Source: a virus
Length of the DNA stretch: 64,000 nt
Direction: 5' to 3' (one strand)
IMG/VR virus record: IMGVR_UViG_3300020173_000008
Coordinates: 1-64,000 of that record
Both the position numbers and the translations under genes were made by a program. A model generated the notes under the pieces. It did not search any database, had not been told where the DNA came from, and saw only the letters and a program-made list of their open reading frames with translations. This document shows positions 25,201 to 33,097 of the stretch, piece by piece; the stretch's first letter is position 1; each line of letters begins with the position of its first letter.

Positions 25201-25547
25201 CTGTTATATATAACACTTTTTCCTTTGAGAGTCAAGGAACTTTTTGTCGCCTTATCCTTATTCACAAATTCCACATCTTTACCTGACCCAATAATACATG
25301 CATTACCATTTGCAAAAGATTCAATGATGGTAATTCCAGTGTCTCCAACGTACATTAGATTGACAGTATTGTTATCGGGGTCAGACCAATACGCATATGG
25401 CTCTTCACCTAGATTTGTAACTGCACCCAGAACAATGTTTAACGGCGCACAGAGAACTGGTTTCTGCGTTTGAAAGAAAGATGGTGGTTCCTGTGCAAAG
25501 GTTGATGTGCTAAGCAGCAGTGCTGTTAGGAATGTTAGATACTTCAT
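25197..25547 (-). CDS. Small secreted hypothetical protein
   Basis: 116 residues from ATG 25547 (MKYLTFLTALLLSTSTFAQE), with GGAGAAG upstream. A clear signal peptide with AxA site is followed by a compact domain with two Cys (VLCAPL, NACIIG), a likely periplasmic disulfide. Similar small exported proteins appear in marine T4-like phages; function unknown. Confidence 0.75.
   Translation of the reverse strand: MKYLTFLTALLLSTSTFAQEPPSFFQTQKPVLCAPLNIVLGAVTNLGEEPYAYWSDPDNNTVNLMYVGDTGITIIESFANGNACIIGSGKDVEFVNKDKATKSSLTLKGKSVIYNR
25207..25235 (-). promoter_or_regulatory. Promoter of the tmRNA gene
   Basis: TTGACT (25235-25230), 17 bases, TATATA (25212-25207), placing +1 near 25200. It lies in the 3' end of the next upstream gene. 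Confidence 0.7.
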
Positions 25548-26217
25548 TACGTCTTCTCCATTCTGCAACGGATTCGACCAACGCATCTAGATAATTGTTT
25601 TTGTCCTTAACAAACTCTTGAACAGTTCCGTCCTCTGTGACTACGAGAATAACTACCTGTGAGATTTCAATCCCTGTTCTCTCTCCGAACATCTCTGCGT
25701 ATGCAGAGCCTTGAATGTAATAACTTTCATTCCAATCATCATTGCGTTCTTTAGAGGATGTCTTGAAGTCAATAATGGAAGGTGTTCCGTCATATTCTGC
25801 AATACAATCTACTCTGCCCGCTACTTTATATTTATCACTGTAAAGACCCGCCTCTTGTGCATAAATGTTATTTAATTTGTGCAATGCACCATCTTTTAGT
25901 TGATTGAACAGACACCAAGGTAGGAAGTTCTTCTTGTGTTCAATCCACTTTTCGGGAAAGTCACGATGCATATTGTTGAGGTAGTCTTCACACATCTGGT
26001 GAACCTTAGTACCTCTTGCTGCAGCAGTTCGTGCAACGTAGTTTGCAACATCGTTACCAACACGTTTACGCCATTCCATCAAACCCTGCTTGTTTCGTAC
26101 AGATAGTACAGTAGTGATTGATGGGTACTTGTTACCATCTGGTGTTTCATAGAGACGAACACCATCCTTGTTTGTTGCAGATATAGTAGGCAACTCTACT
26201 GGTTCATGATTAAACAT
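25510..26217 (-). CDS. PD-(D/E)XK exonuclease (RecB/Cas4-like)
   Basis: 235 residues. AGRVDCIAEYDGTPSIIDFK is the D...(D/E)xK nuclease core, with an upstream GTKVHQMCEDYL helix and a downstream QGSAYAEMF helix as in RecB-family nucleases. Common as a T4-like marine phage exonuclease for end processing. No cysteine cluster of the Cas4 iron-sulfur type is visible. It overlaps the next gene by 38 bases. Confidence 0.85.
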   Translation of the reverse strand: MFNHEPVELPTISATNKDGVRLYETPDGNKYPSITTVLSVRNKQGLMEWRKRVGNDVANYVARTAAARGTKVHQMCEDYLNNMHRDFPEKWIEHKKNFLPWCLFNQLKDGALHKLNNIYAQEAGLYSDKYKVAGRVDCIAEYDGTPSIIDFKTSSKERNDDWNESYYIQGSAYAEMFGERTGIEISQVVILVVTEDGTVQEFVKDKNNYLDALVESVAEWRRRNEVSNIPNSTAA

Positions 26218-26226
26218 TATTAATTT

Positions 26227-26586
26227 CTATTCCTGCAATTCCCACATATTATTAGAATTATTAAAAATTCTAACTGTTCCATCTTCTCCTGTAGTTATGG
26301 AAGTTATACCAGAAGATACCAGGTAATTATTATATTCCGTCCGTGTCAATAGCCATGCAGGGTCGGGATTATCTCCACTAGGAAGATTTCCTATATAATC
26401 TTCTTTAGAAGCCCAAACAAAAACAGTTGTTTGTACTAAACCATCGTCTGAATAAGTAGCATCTTCTATACTAACCTTTCCTGATGATTGTAAGTTCGCG
26501 TAACCATTTATTCCCAAATAGCTATTAGGCCATTCAATTGAAGTGTTAGGTCTTGTCATAACCCTTGTTACTGTATAAGTTGACAT
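26227..26586 (-). CDS. Hypothetical protein
   Basis: 119 residues, Ser/Thr/Asn-rich and beta in character, without signal peptide. MSTYTVTRVMTRPNTSIEWP resembles short virion-associated proteins. A CATAAATA sequence at about 26610 could be a weak late promoter. AT-richer than its neighbours. Confidence 0.6.
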   Translation of the reverse strand: MSTYTVTRVMTRPNTSIEWPNSYLGINGYANLQSSGKVSIEDATYSDDGLVQTTVFVWASKEDYIGNLPSGDNPDPAWLLTRTEYNNYLVSSGITSITTGEDGTVRIFNNSNNMWELQE

Positions 26587-26617
26587 ATCTATTCTCCGTT
26601 TATCATGTATTTAGTAT

Positions 26618-27061
26618 TTATGATAATGATCGAATCCTCTCAACGAGTCGTTCTGCTCTTGCCCCTACTTGACGATACCAACGCGAGTCTACCATCTGGT
26701 CTGCTGCTTCGTTCCAATCCCTTGCGTCTACACCCGCTTTCATACCCTTGAAGGCAGACAGACGAGGACGACCAAGATTGAACATCATGTTTGCAATCAC
26801 TTGTTGAACTTCTTCTGGCAACTCATCGAAGTCTGGATAAAGGACGGCGCAGTCTGACAATACTGTTTGGACATCTTGCTCGAAGGCCTCAATGACTCTA
26901 TCGTCCGATACTGGTGTTCCGATGTCAGCACCATATTCGGGGTCAGACTCAAGAACCAGATGGCCAATGCCAAAAGTAGCATACCCAAGGTGATCGTTAT
27001 ATAATTCATATACACATCCCTCGTCAATTTTAAGTTGTTCTCTAAGTTTTTCAATATCCAT
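26618..27061 (-). CDS. e: Endolysin, T4 lysozyme family (GH24)
   Basis: 147 residues. Catalytic Glu14 in KIDEG, Asp23 in YNDHLGY and Thr29 in ATFGIGH keep the 11/20/26 spacing of T4 lysozyme. The C-terminal RWYRQVGARAERLVERI is the usual closing helix. Cleaves the glycan of peptidoglycan at lysis. It has no signal sequence, so it needs a holin. Starts at the PhoH stop. Confidence 0.95.
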   Translation of the reverse strand: MDIEKLREQLKIDEGCVYELYNDHLGYATFGIGHLVLESDPEYGADIGTPVSDDRVIEAFEQDVQTVLSDCAVLYPDFDELPEEVQQVIANMMFNLGRPRLSAFKGMKAGVDARDWNEAADQMVDSRWYRQVGARAERLVERIRSLS

Positions 27062-27768
27062 TAGTCCATTCCTAGTCCCATTTTGATTTTGTTGATTAAA
27101 TAGTTTCGTACAAATCCAGAGCGTACAATGTCTCCAATGCTGAACTCTGTACAGTTAAATTCGTCCATCTCTTCCAGAATGCGAAGGAAGTCATGTAGTC
27201 CATTCCTGTCATTCGTTCTCTGTAAATCACTCTGGTCAAAGTCACCACAGAACACGATACGAGAGTCTTGCCCAATACGAGTGATGATTGTATCCAGTTC
27301 GTGGAAGTTCATGTTTTGACATTCATCTACTATAACAATAGAGTTATCAAATGTCAACCCTCTTAGGAAAGAAGTTGACAAAAAGTAGAGTGAACCCTGA
27401 CCCTTTAGACGATCATACAAATTATTGAATGACTGTTCGTTTGGCATCTCAAACATGAACTGAACCATGTTCTGATACGGCACCTGATACAGTGCAGACT
27501 TATCTTCCTCATCGCCGGGAAGGAACCCAATCTCTCTTGTTGGAATGAGAGAACGGACGATAATGACTCGTTCGTACTTGGACTTCAAATCGAGAACTGA
27601 GTTGAGTGCGAGATAGAGTGATGCAAAGGTCTTACCTGTTCCTGCCGCACCAAATAGGAATTGGTTTTTACCCTTATTCCATGTATCAAACACAACTTTC
27701 TGACTGTCTGTAATGGGTTTGACAGTTACGAGTTGGGAATGATTGATTTCTTTATTCTTACTGGCCAT
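27061..27768 (-). CDS. phoH: PhoH-like P-loop ATPase
   Basis: 235 residues. FGAAGTGKTF is Walker A and SIVIVDECQNM is Walker B, followed by RIVFCGDFDQSDL, as in PhoH and SF1-like ATPases. It is a common marine phage gene, often linked with phosphate stress in hosts, although the biochemical role is unclear. It lies downstream of a candidate small RNA with its own terminator. Confidence 0.92.
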   Translation of the reverse strand: MASKNKEINHSQLVTVKPITDSQKVVFDTWNKGKNQFLFGAAGTGKTFASLYLALNSVLDLKSKYERVIIVRSLIPTREIGFLPGDEEDKSALYQVPYQNMVQFMFEMPNEQSFNNLYDRLKGQGSLYFLSTSFLRGLTFDNSIVIVDECQNMNFHELDTIITRIGQDSRIVFCGDFDQSDLQRTNDRNGLHDFLRILEEMDEFNCTEFSIGDIVRSGFVRNYLINKIKMGLGMD

Positions 27769-27785
27769 AACAATCCTTTAGAGAG

Positions 27786-27822
27786 AAAAAGAGGGGGGAG
27801 TGGGGGCGCGCCTTCCCCCCTC
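27786..27822 (-). terminator. Strong intrinsic terminator of the candidate small RNA
   Basis: GAGGGGGG (27822-27815) pairs with CCCCCCTC (27798-27791), then TTTTT (27790-27786). Ends 18 bases before the phoH start codon. Confidence 0.9.
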
Positions 27823-27823
27823 T

Positions 27824-27901
27824 GACACATGGGCGGAGTGACTTCCCAGCTTGCGTAGACGCTGTGCATCCCTTGCTGAAGTTTGATTTCTCGCCCGTGT
27901 C
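27824..27901 (-). ncRNA. Candidate late structured small RNA
   Basis: A gene-free segment of 141 bases lies between two minus-strand genes. It starts six bases after a TATAAATA late promoter and ends at a perfect terminator. The 5' end GACACGGGCG pairs with CGCCC-AT-GTGTC at the 3' end (10 pairs, 2-base bulge). Inside, ACTTCAGC pairs with GCT-GG-GAAGT and a short GCG/CGC hairpin caps it. It resembles no tRNA and has no open frame of note. Could be a regulatory RNA, or an elaborate phoH leader or attenuator. Confidence 0.6.
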
Positions 27902-27906
27902 AATTT

Positions 27907-27914
27907 TATTTATA
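27907..27914 (-). promoter_or_regulatory. T4-type late promoter for the small RNA
   Basis: TATAAATA on the minus strand, overlapping the stop codon of the upstream gene; five bases then separate it from the G at 27901 where the outer stem begins. Confidence 0.7.
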
Positions 27915-28218
27915 TAACTCCGTGCTTCTTAAGCACATTTCTTGTCTGAATTTCTTTAGTAGATTGTGTGCTACTTGAACCGTAACGATCTGCAAGAGGT
28001 GTGCCTGGATTTGCCTCAGCAATACGTTGCATGTTCTCTGTAAATCCACCATCTACCTTTGGACCCACACCCATCATGTGGTCACCAGCAATTGCCACTG
28101 GCACGGGAATCTGTTGCACTTGAGGATTGAGTTTCTTATACTCATCAAGTTCAGCCATGGGCATAAACTCGTCATACTCTTCCTGTGTCACAGTATCATA
28201 AAACCTATATGTCGGCAT
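27910..28218 (-). CDS. Conserved small protein, MPTYxF type
   Basis: 102 residues starting MPTYRFYDTVTQEEYDEFMP, like an FmdB-type N-terminus but without the zinc Cys. It continues LNPQVQQIPVPVAIAGDHMM. Such proteins are conserved in marine T4-like phages; function unknown. One-base overlap with the upstream gene. Confidence 0.75.
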   Translation of the reverse strand: MPTYRFYDTVTQEEYDEFMPMAELDEYKKLNPQVQQIPVPVAIAGDHMMGVGPKVDGGFTENMQRIAEANPGTPLADRYGSSSTQSTKEIQTRNVLKKHGVI

Positions 28219-28415
28219 TATACGTCTAACTCCAATTGTACTGGTCCATACTTTCTCAAGTCATGTAACTCTTCAGACAGTTCCTTCACACGCAGTTGTA
28301 GATAATGTATCTGTTTCTGCATCTGTGCTATTTCAGTTTTATAGGTTTCTTCAGGCACTAACCGATCCTCCTTCAACCGGCGTCCCATGTACTCCCAATA
28401 CGGTTCTCTCTCCAT
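28218..28415 (-). CDS. Small coiled-coil protein
   Basis: 65 residues from ATG 28415 (MEREPYWEYMGRRLKEDR); another ATG five codons upstream (28430) is possible. Residues 25-60 form a heptad helix (IAQMQKQIHYLQLRVKELSE). It overlaps the 3' end of the upstream gene by about 65 bases. Confidence 0.65.
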   Translation of the reverse strand: MEREPYWEYMGRRLKEDRLVPEETYKTEIAQMQKQIHYLQLRVKELSEELHDLRKYGPVQLELDV

Positions 28416-28905
28416 CAGGTGTCCCACCATTAAACCACTCCGGCATAGGGCGTTTCTTCCATTTCGCGAAACGCATTTTCTCTAGTATATAGTAGTTTCG
28501 ATATGCAAGAACAGTGTCATCACCTTTGCAATAATCAGGCATACACTGAGGTGGATCAATGAAACCAACATTTGCAATATTCTCAGGAACCTTAGAGAGC
28601 GCACCGACTAGTCGTTCACTTGCATGATGCTTACCATAACGGAAGGTATACTCTTTAAGAAGATAGTGAAACAGGTCATACAGCCACAGATATTGTTCCA
28701 TAGATGCACGAGTCCAGATTGTAGATGGATGGTTCTTGTGCGCCAGTTTGTATAGACCCATTGCATCTGCATACTCATCACCATCAAGAACACGATGTGC
28801 AGTTGATAGCATCTGAGCAGTCTCCAAAATCATCTTCACCACATGCTTGTCACAATGCAGCTGTGCTGCTGTCTCAGCGTCTTTCGAAAGATAGAAAATA
28901 TTCAC
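28351..28905 (-). CDS. Conserved phage hypothetical protein
   Basis: 184 residues with a GTG start (28905) that overlaps the upstream TGA. The N-terminus NIFYLSKDAETAAQLHCDKH, then VVKMILETAQMLSTAHRVLD, is strongly conserved among T4-like phages in my memory. Invariant-looking His, Cys and Asp residues could form a metal or active site. No function is established. Confidence 0.78.
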   Translation of the reverse strand: MNIFYLSKDAETAAQLHCDKHVVKMILETAQMLSTAHRVLDGDEYADAMGLYKLAHKNHPSTIWTRASMEQYLWLYDLFHYLLKEYTFRYGKHHASERLVGALSKVPENIANVGFIDPPQCMPDYCKGDDTVLAYRNYYILEKMRFAKWKKRPMPEWFNGGTPDGERTVLGVHGTPVEGGSVSA

Positions 28906-29033
28906 GGTTTAACCTTCACCTTATGGCTGCAATAATGCCAACACAACGCACATCCAGAAGTTTTAAATCTGGCAATTCTACGTTCTTTCCAATGTTTAAT
29001 TCTTTCCCTCATTGTAGGGACTTGTTTACTCAT
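28902..29033 (-). CDS. Tiny basic Cys/His protein
   Basis: 43 residues from ATG 29033: MSKQVPTMRERIKHWKERRI, then SGCALCWHYCSH, a C-x2-C-x-H-x2-C-x-x-H cluster that might hold zinc. Stop overlaps the GTG of the next gene. Small size makes it moderately certain. Confidence 0.6.
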   Translation of the reverse strand: MSKQVPTMRERIKHWKERRIARFKTSGCALCWHYCSHKVKVKP

Positions 29034-29035
29034 CT

Positions 29036-29542
29036 TCACTTCTCCCATTTATAAAAGATATGGTCACCAATTTCGACTGTCATAGTCTTAGTCTTTGCCC
29101 ATGCAGGGGTGACATAATCTGCATGGTAATGAGTTGCACCATCCGTGATATCATAGAATGGCAGTTCGTTTGATAGGATTGCGTCTGCAAGACTTAGCAT
29201 TTCGTTGTATGTATTCTTGTTCTTTGGATTGTCTGATTGACCATCACAGAACCATGAGAACTGACAACGATGCTTGATTGGAATTCTTACATTCGGGTCT
29301 TTCCATGACTTACGAGTTGGACCTTCTTCGACAACCTCACAGATTGAGTTGGGGAACCTATCGTCATTCACACGATTGAGAACAACCGCAGTGACTGCCA
29401 TCCAACCAGCAGTCCCTTGGTTCCTTGCCTCGTAATACATATTCTTTGCGAGACAGATTGCAGACTCGTCATACTTTGGTTGTGGGGACATTGTTGAACC
29501 AACAACAACTGTCCCGATCACCAGTGCCTCAAGTGGATTCAT
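29036..29542 (-). CDS. Cell wall hydrolase, SleB type (Hydrolase_2)
   Basis: 168 residues. An N-terminal hydrophobic stretch (ALVIGTVVVGSTM) could be a signal anchor. CLAKNMYYEARNQGTAGWMA, then VVLNRVNDDRFP and CQFSWFCDG, are the SleB/CwlJ hydrolase pattern with catalytic Glu in YYEAR. A peptidoglycan hydrolase in addition to the GH24 lysozyme, perhaps acting from the periplasm. Confidence 0.85.
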   Translation of the reverse strand: MNPLEALVIGTVVVGSTMSPQPKYDESAICLAKNMYYEARNQGTAGWMAVTAVVLNRVNDDRFPNSICEVVEEGPTRKSWKDPNVRIPIKHRCQFSWFCDGQSDNPKNKNTYNEMLSLADAILSNELPFYDITDGATHYHADYVTPAWAKTKTMTVEIGDHIFYKWEK

Positions 29543-29718
29543 ACCTCACCCAACTGTTCAGTGAGATACTGTTTGGCATACTTTGTTGCTTCAGTGCTTT
29601 TGAAGTACATCCCAACATCCTCAACCACCTCATCAACAGTGAATTCAGAGGGACCACCGTAAAAATATCCATTACAGAAATCTTCGATATCCATCATGAA
29701 GTTTTTCATCTGACTCAT
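29539..29718 (-). CDS. Small conserved acidic protein
   Basis: 59 residues from ATG 29718: MSQMKNFMMDIEDFCNGYFY, then FTVDEVVEDVGMYFKSTEAT. A pattern I recall from marine T4-like phages. 4-base overlap with the hydrolase start. No known function. Confidence 0.72.
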   Translation of the reverse strand: MSQMKNFMMDIEDFCNGYFYGGPSEFTVDEVVEDVGMYFKSTEATKYAKQYLTEQLGEV

Positions 29719-30176
29719 TACTTAATTCCTTTCACTTCCATATATGCTTTGGTCAGCGGACCCTGCAACTTGTATGCCTCAATCTCCCAAGGCTGGTCAA
29801 TGTACTTCACATTCATGAAGTTGCGATACTTACCATCCTCACACTTCCAGAGATTCCGATAACCACCACGCCACCGTTCAATGATCCGTCCCGTTGCCCA
29901 CTGCCAAACGTGAACCATCTCATGAACAATCGTTTCGATGAACTCTTCCTTGCTGACCAGACGACTCAGGCGATGGTCAATCTCAAGGATGAGGTGTCGA
30001 GTATCATCACCAACAGTACACCAACCCTGAGCACCATCTTCCATCGTCTTGCAGAAACGAACCTCTACCTCAAGGTTACGAATGCGGGGCATCAGTACAG
30101 TAATCATCGACCACACAATGTCTTCAGCAAGAACCCTGTCTTTCTTCAGACCACCTGTAACATCAACACTAATCAT
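29718..30176 (-). CDS. SprT-like zinc metalloprotease
   Basis: 152 residues. TIVHEMVHVWQW gives the HExxH zinc helix, and QPWEIEAYKLQ downstream supplies a likely third ligand or support, as in SprT/WSS1-like peptidases. Behind an early promoter (30204-30232) with GATGAGG as ribosome site. Could cut host or DNA-bound proteins early in infection; target unknown. Confidence 0.75.
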   Translation of the reverse strand: MISVDVTGGLKKDRVLAEDIVWSMITVLMPRIRNLEVEVRFCKTMEDGAQGWCTVGDDTRHLILEIDHRLSRLVSKEEFIETIVHEMVHVWQWATGRIIERWRGGYRNLWKCEDGKYRNFMNVKYIDQPWEIEAYKLQGPLTKAYMEVKGIK

Positions 30177-30203
30177 GACAACCTCATCTCTTGATTATGT
30201 CTT

Positions 30204-30232
30204 ATAGTACCATACTTGATTCTTTTTGTCAA
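30204..30232 (-). promoter_or_regulatory. Early promoter, repeated family copy 5
   Basis: TTGACA (30232-30227), 17 bases, TACTAT (30209-30204), then AAGACATAATCAAGAG. Confidence 0.82.
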
Positions 30233-30235
30233 CCC

Positions 30236-30322
30236 CTAAAATACAACGAGAGCAAACCATCCCGCCGCAAATAGGGTTAACATGAACAGGGTTTCAATCG
30301 CAACAGTCACAATTTTCTTCAT
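30236..30322 (-). CDS. Mini membrane protein
   Basis: 28 residues from ATG 30322: MKKIVTVAIETLFMLTLFAA, then GWFALVVF. One transmembrane helix. ATGA overlap with the upstream stop and AGGAT upstream support translation. Function unknown. Confidence 0.5.
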   Translation of the reverse strand: MKKIVTVAIETLFMLTLFAAGWFALVVF

Positions 30323-30570
30323 CAGATAATCCTCTCAAGAGTCAATTCTACATCGCCGGTCATGGCAAACTCATCAACAAACTTGTCGGAAAACTCTACA
30401 TACCCATCAAAGTCGTCACCAATGTCTTTTCCAATCGACTTCTCATAGGCACGAATTAACCACGAAGAATCTACAACATGAAAGGGAGACTTTTTAGTCC
30501 CAACATCAACAATGGGGTTGATGTCTAGCAAATCACCCATGATTTCCCGAACCGAAACTTCTTTAGTCAT
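30322..30570 (-). CDS. Hypothetical early protein
   Basis: 82 residues from ATG 30570 (MTKEVSVREIMGDLLDINP), preceded by AGAGAGG; the frame is open further up but overlaps the promoter. Acidic C-terminal half. No domain recognised. Confidence 0.65.
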   Translation of the reverse strand: MTKEVSVREIMGDLLDINPIVDVGTKKSPFHVVDSSWLIRAYEKSIGKDIGDDFDGYVEFSDKFVDEFAMTGDVELTLERII

Positions 30571-30595
30571 AACAACCTCTCTCTGATTATGATTA

Positions 30596-30624
30596 ACTAT
30601 ACCACACAAAAAGGAATCTGTCAA
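30596..30624 (-). promoter_or_regulatory. Early promoter, repeated family copy 6
   Basis: TTGACA (30624-30619), 17 bases, TATAGT (30601-30596), then TAATCATAATCAGAGAG. Confidence 0.87.
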
Positions 30625-30640
30625 CCCCTAAAATGACCCC

Positions 30641-30991
30641 CTAGAGATAAAGAGGGCCAGTCCAGTTGATGGTGTAACCACCGTCGAGGATATTTCCCCG
30701 TGCTTTGTTCCGAGCAGGAGCAGCCCAACCAGCGGCTTTCAGAATATCACCCTTCCGAAACTTCTTATCGTTATCGGTGTTGACAACAAAACCCCAAACG
30801 CTACCACCTTCGGTGAATACCTTGATGTACTTAGTTCCCACCTTGTAGGTGATTTTCTCGTTGAACTCATCGATCATCGTCTTATTGGTTTCCGTCAAAG
30901 CGTCTAGACCCTTGGCACCAGCACACCGTGTGGTCCAGTTGAGGTAGTCTGCTTTGATGTTCTCAATCAGGGTGGTCATTTCGTTGTTCAT
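30641..30991 (-). CDS. Hypothetical early protein
   Basis: 116 residues. The second half VWGFVVNTDNDKKFRKGDIL and AAGWAAPARNKARGNI looks like a small beta fold with a basic loop; similar proteins occur in other T4-like phages. Single gene behind promoter copy 7. Confidence 0.68.
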   Translation of the reverse strand: MNNEMTTLIENIKADYLNWTTRCAGAKGLDALTETNKTMIDEFNEKITYKVGTKYIKVFTEGGSVWGFVVNTDNDKKFRKGDILKAAGWAAPARNKARGNILDGGYTINWTGPLYL

Positions 30992-31023
30992 GTCTCTTCC
31001 TTTGTTTTCTCAGTGTATAACTA

Positions 31024-31052
31024 ACTATACCATACGGATTCGGATATGTCAA
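31024..31052 (-). promoter_or_regulatory. Early promoter, repeated family copy 7
   Basis: TTGACA (31052-31047), 17 bases, TATAGT (31029-31024), then TTAGTTATACACTGAGAAAA as in copy 4. Confidence 0.88.
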
Positions 31053-31081
31053 CAAAAAAATGACCTATTTTGAAAGTTTTT

Positions 31082-31579
31082 TTAGTCAGGGAAAGATGCG
31101 GCTCTAGACCCCTGTGGATACTCTACCTCTTCAACCATATACTCATCTGTCCAGTTGAATGCAGTCTTTACCACATTCGCAGACAATCCCTTGTAGACCT
31201 GATGCAGTTTCTTGTCCTTTGCAGCAACAAGCAGTTTTGCTTCATCTTCATGAAGACCCTCAAGCATCTGAACAAACATTGCCTCTCTCTTGTTCTGAGT
31301 AATCTGTGGATTACCACCCTTAATGAAGTGATACAACTTTCGTGCTTCATATGCAAGCATGTTATGCTCTGTACCTTCGGGTGCATCATTTTTTGTGTAT
31401 GGAACGTCACCCTCTGGAAGTTCCCACTCAATTTTAGGGTCAAATGATGATTTGATAATCATACGAAGAGAATCATTGTTATACTTGCGTAGATGTTCAA
31501 TCTTCTCATTCTTGGTTTTCAACTTTGCGACCTTATTCAGAACCTCTGAAAACAGGGGTGTATATGTATCATGTGCCAT
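31082..31579 (-). CDS. Conserved phage protein (DUF6433-like)
   Basis: 165 residues, helical. Contains LRKYNNDSLRMIIKSSFDP and PEGTEHNMLAYEARKLYHFI, which I recall as a conserved family of marine T4-like phages next to RNase H. No enzyme motif. One-base gap from rnh. Confidence 0.75.
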   Translation of the reverse strand: MAHDTYTPLFSEVLNKVAKLKTKNEKIEHLRKYNNDSLRMIIKSSFDPKIEWELPEGDVPYTKNDAPEGTEHNMLAYEARKLYHFIKGGNPQITQNKREAMFVQMLEGLHEDEAKLLVAAKDKKLHQVYKGLSANVVKTAFNWTDEYMVEEVEYPQGSRAASFPD

Positions 31580-31580
31580 T

Positions 31581-32423
31581 TTAAAATTCTCCTATGGATT
31601 CAACGAGGTTGCGTAACCTCTTTTGTGTAAAGTAATTTAGTAGTTTGCTACGGTCACCTTCTGGTGCATCACGGAACTCTTCCAGAATTTTGATGAAGAG
31701 TTCATCTGGTGATTTGGTTAGATCAATCAGAGTTTCATTCCTCTGAAAGTTTCTCTTGACCTCATCGTTAGGAAGGTCACCATCAATGAAAGATGTAATC
31801 TTCTTCTTGCTCAGTGGCTTCTGACGCAATCCATCAACGAAGGTATTGTCTGGGGACAACACGTTAGGGACACCATCACTGGAGTCACCCTTCATAACAT
31901 GTTCTTTCAGATACTCCACTGGGTCAACACCATTCACATACTTCTTGGTGATAGGACTGTACTGTGTCACATTGCGATATTTCTGTAACTGAATGAAGTC
32001 CTTGTCACCAGAAAGAATCAATGTCTTACCGTTATCGAATTCCAACTCACCACACAGTGCGGCAATAATATCATCTGCCTCTGCACCATATACCTCAAGA
32101 AACTTGTAGGGGAAGAACTCTTTCAGTTCTGACTTGATGGTATTCAGACACTCAAAGATGGCATCCCAATTCAGATTGGAATCATCCCGTGTCTTCTTAC
32201 GATTGCGTTTGTAATTTGGGAAGTAGTCTCTACGCCAGTAGTGCTTCGAGTCGTAACAGAGAACCAGTTCCCCATACTCTTCACGAAACATCGTGCGATA
32301 CATGCGAACTGAATTGAGGATCATGTGACGAACCATATCAATCTCTGGTTCGATCTTCTTATTCATATTCAAGTGCATCATCACGCTGGCCAGACTAATC
32401 TGGTTCATGTCAACTAAAATCAT
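31581..32423 (-). CDS. rnh: RNase H / 5'-3' exonuclease (T4 Rnh type)
   Basis: 280 residues. Begins MILVDMNQISLASVMM, then LVLCYDSKHYWRRDYFPNYK and EVYGAEADDIIAALC, followed by LILSGDKDFIQLQ: the acidic metal-binding set of the FEN-1-like family. Removes lagging-strand primers in T4. Length close to T4 RNase H (305). Confidence 0.93.
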   Translation of the reverse strand: MILVDMNQISLASVMMHLNMNKKIEPEIDMVRHMILNSVRMYRTMFREEYGELVLCYDSKHYWRRDYFPNYKRNRKKTRDDSNLNWDAIFECLNTIKSELKEFFPYKFLEVYGAEADDIIAALCGELEFDNGKTLILSGDKDFIQLQKYRNVTQYSPITKKYVNGVDPVEYLKEHVMKGDSSDGVPNVLSPDNTFVDGLRQKPLSKKKITSFIDGDLPNDEVKRNFQRNETLIDLTKSPDELFIKILEEFRDAPEGDRSKLLNYFTQKRLRNLVESIGEF

Positions 32424-32425
32424 AA

Positions 32426-33097
32426 TTATTCTTTCATTCTATTTATAATGGTCGCATTGAAACTCATCATGCGTCTTTCACCTTCGACAGAGAACGGATA
32501 TACAAAGTGCTTCAACCATGAAGGAAACACAAGGAACTTACCAACCTCAGGCTTGAACTTCAGATTGTCACTGCGAAAGTTCTGGTTCTCACCAAACGCA
32601 AATTCGATAAGACCCTTTGCTGGATAATGGTCCTTGAAATCCTCTTCCCATTCTTCTGTCATACCCTCTGGAACCTTTAGATAGATTGCAGCAGAGAAAT
32701 CTCCATTGTGGTGATGTATAGGATTAAAGTCACCTGCATACTGACTAACCACCCAACTCTGTGTCAGGTGGATATTGTCTAGAGATGGTTTTACTCCTGC
32801 ACCCACTATTCTATTATAACTATGTGCTCGGTTTTTGTCAACCATATAATTCAAATAATCTAGGCATCCCTGCTTCATTGTGCGAAACAGGTAGTCACGG
32901 TCAGACTTATCCTTGACGGGAATTTGAATTTCCTTGTTGACCTTACCCACGAGTCTATCAGAGAAGTCCCATTGCTTACTCTTCTCCTCATCTGCAAGAA
33001 CCTCATCAGCAACAGTGTTTACAATGTCAATAAACCGTTCTGATACAGTTGTCTCTAGAATGGCTGGACTATATGGTTCATGAAACTTCTGGGTCAT
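32426..33097 (-). CDS. 2OG-Fe(II) oxygenase family protein
   Basis: About 223 residues. NPIHHHNGDFSAAIYLKVPE supplies the first His and Asp, FLVFPSWLKHFVYPF the distal His, and GERRMMSFNA the Arg of the double-stranded beta helix. Such oxygenases are frequent in marine T4-like phages. Substrate unknown. Start chosen at ATG 33097 behind GATGAGG; two ATGs just upstream are possible. Confidence 0.8.
   Translation of the reverse strand: MTQKFHEPYSPAILETTVSERFIDIVNTVADEVLADEEKSKQWDFSDRLVGKVNKEIQIPVKDKSDRDYLFRTMKQGCLDYLNYMVDKNRAHSYNRIVGAGVKPSLDNIHLTQSWVVSQYAGDFNPIHHHNGDFSAAIYLKVPEGMTEEWEEDFKDHYPAKGLIEFAFGENQNFRSDNLKFKPEVGKFLVFPSWLKHFVYPFSVEGERRMMSFNATIINRMKE

Noticed and set aside
32440-32447. TATAAATA on the minus strand at the end of the oxygenase gene
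   Set aside because: RNase H follows 16 bases later but is an early replication gene in T4; the motif is made of ordinary codons. Not listed as a promoter, though it cannot be excluded.
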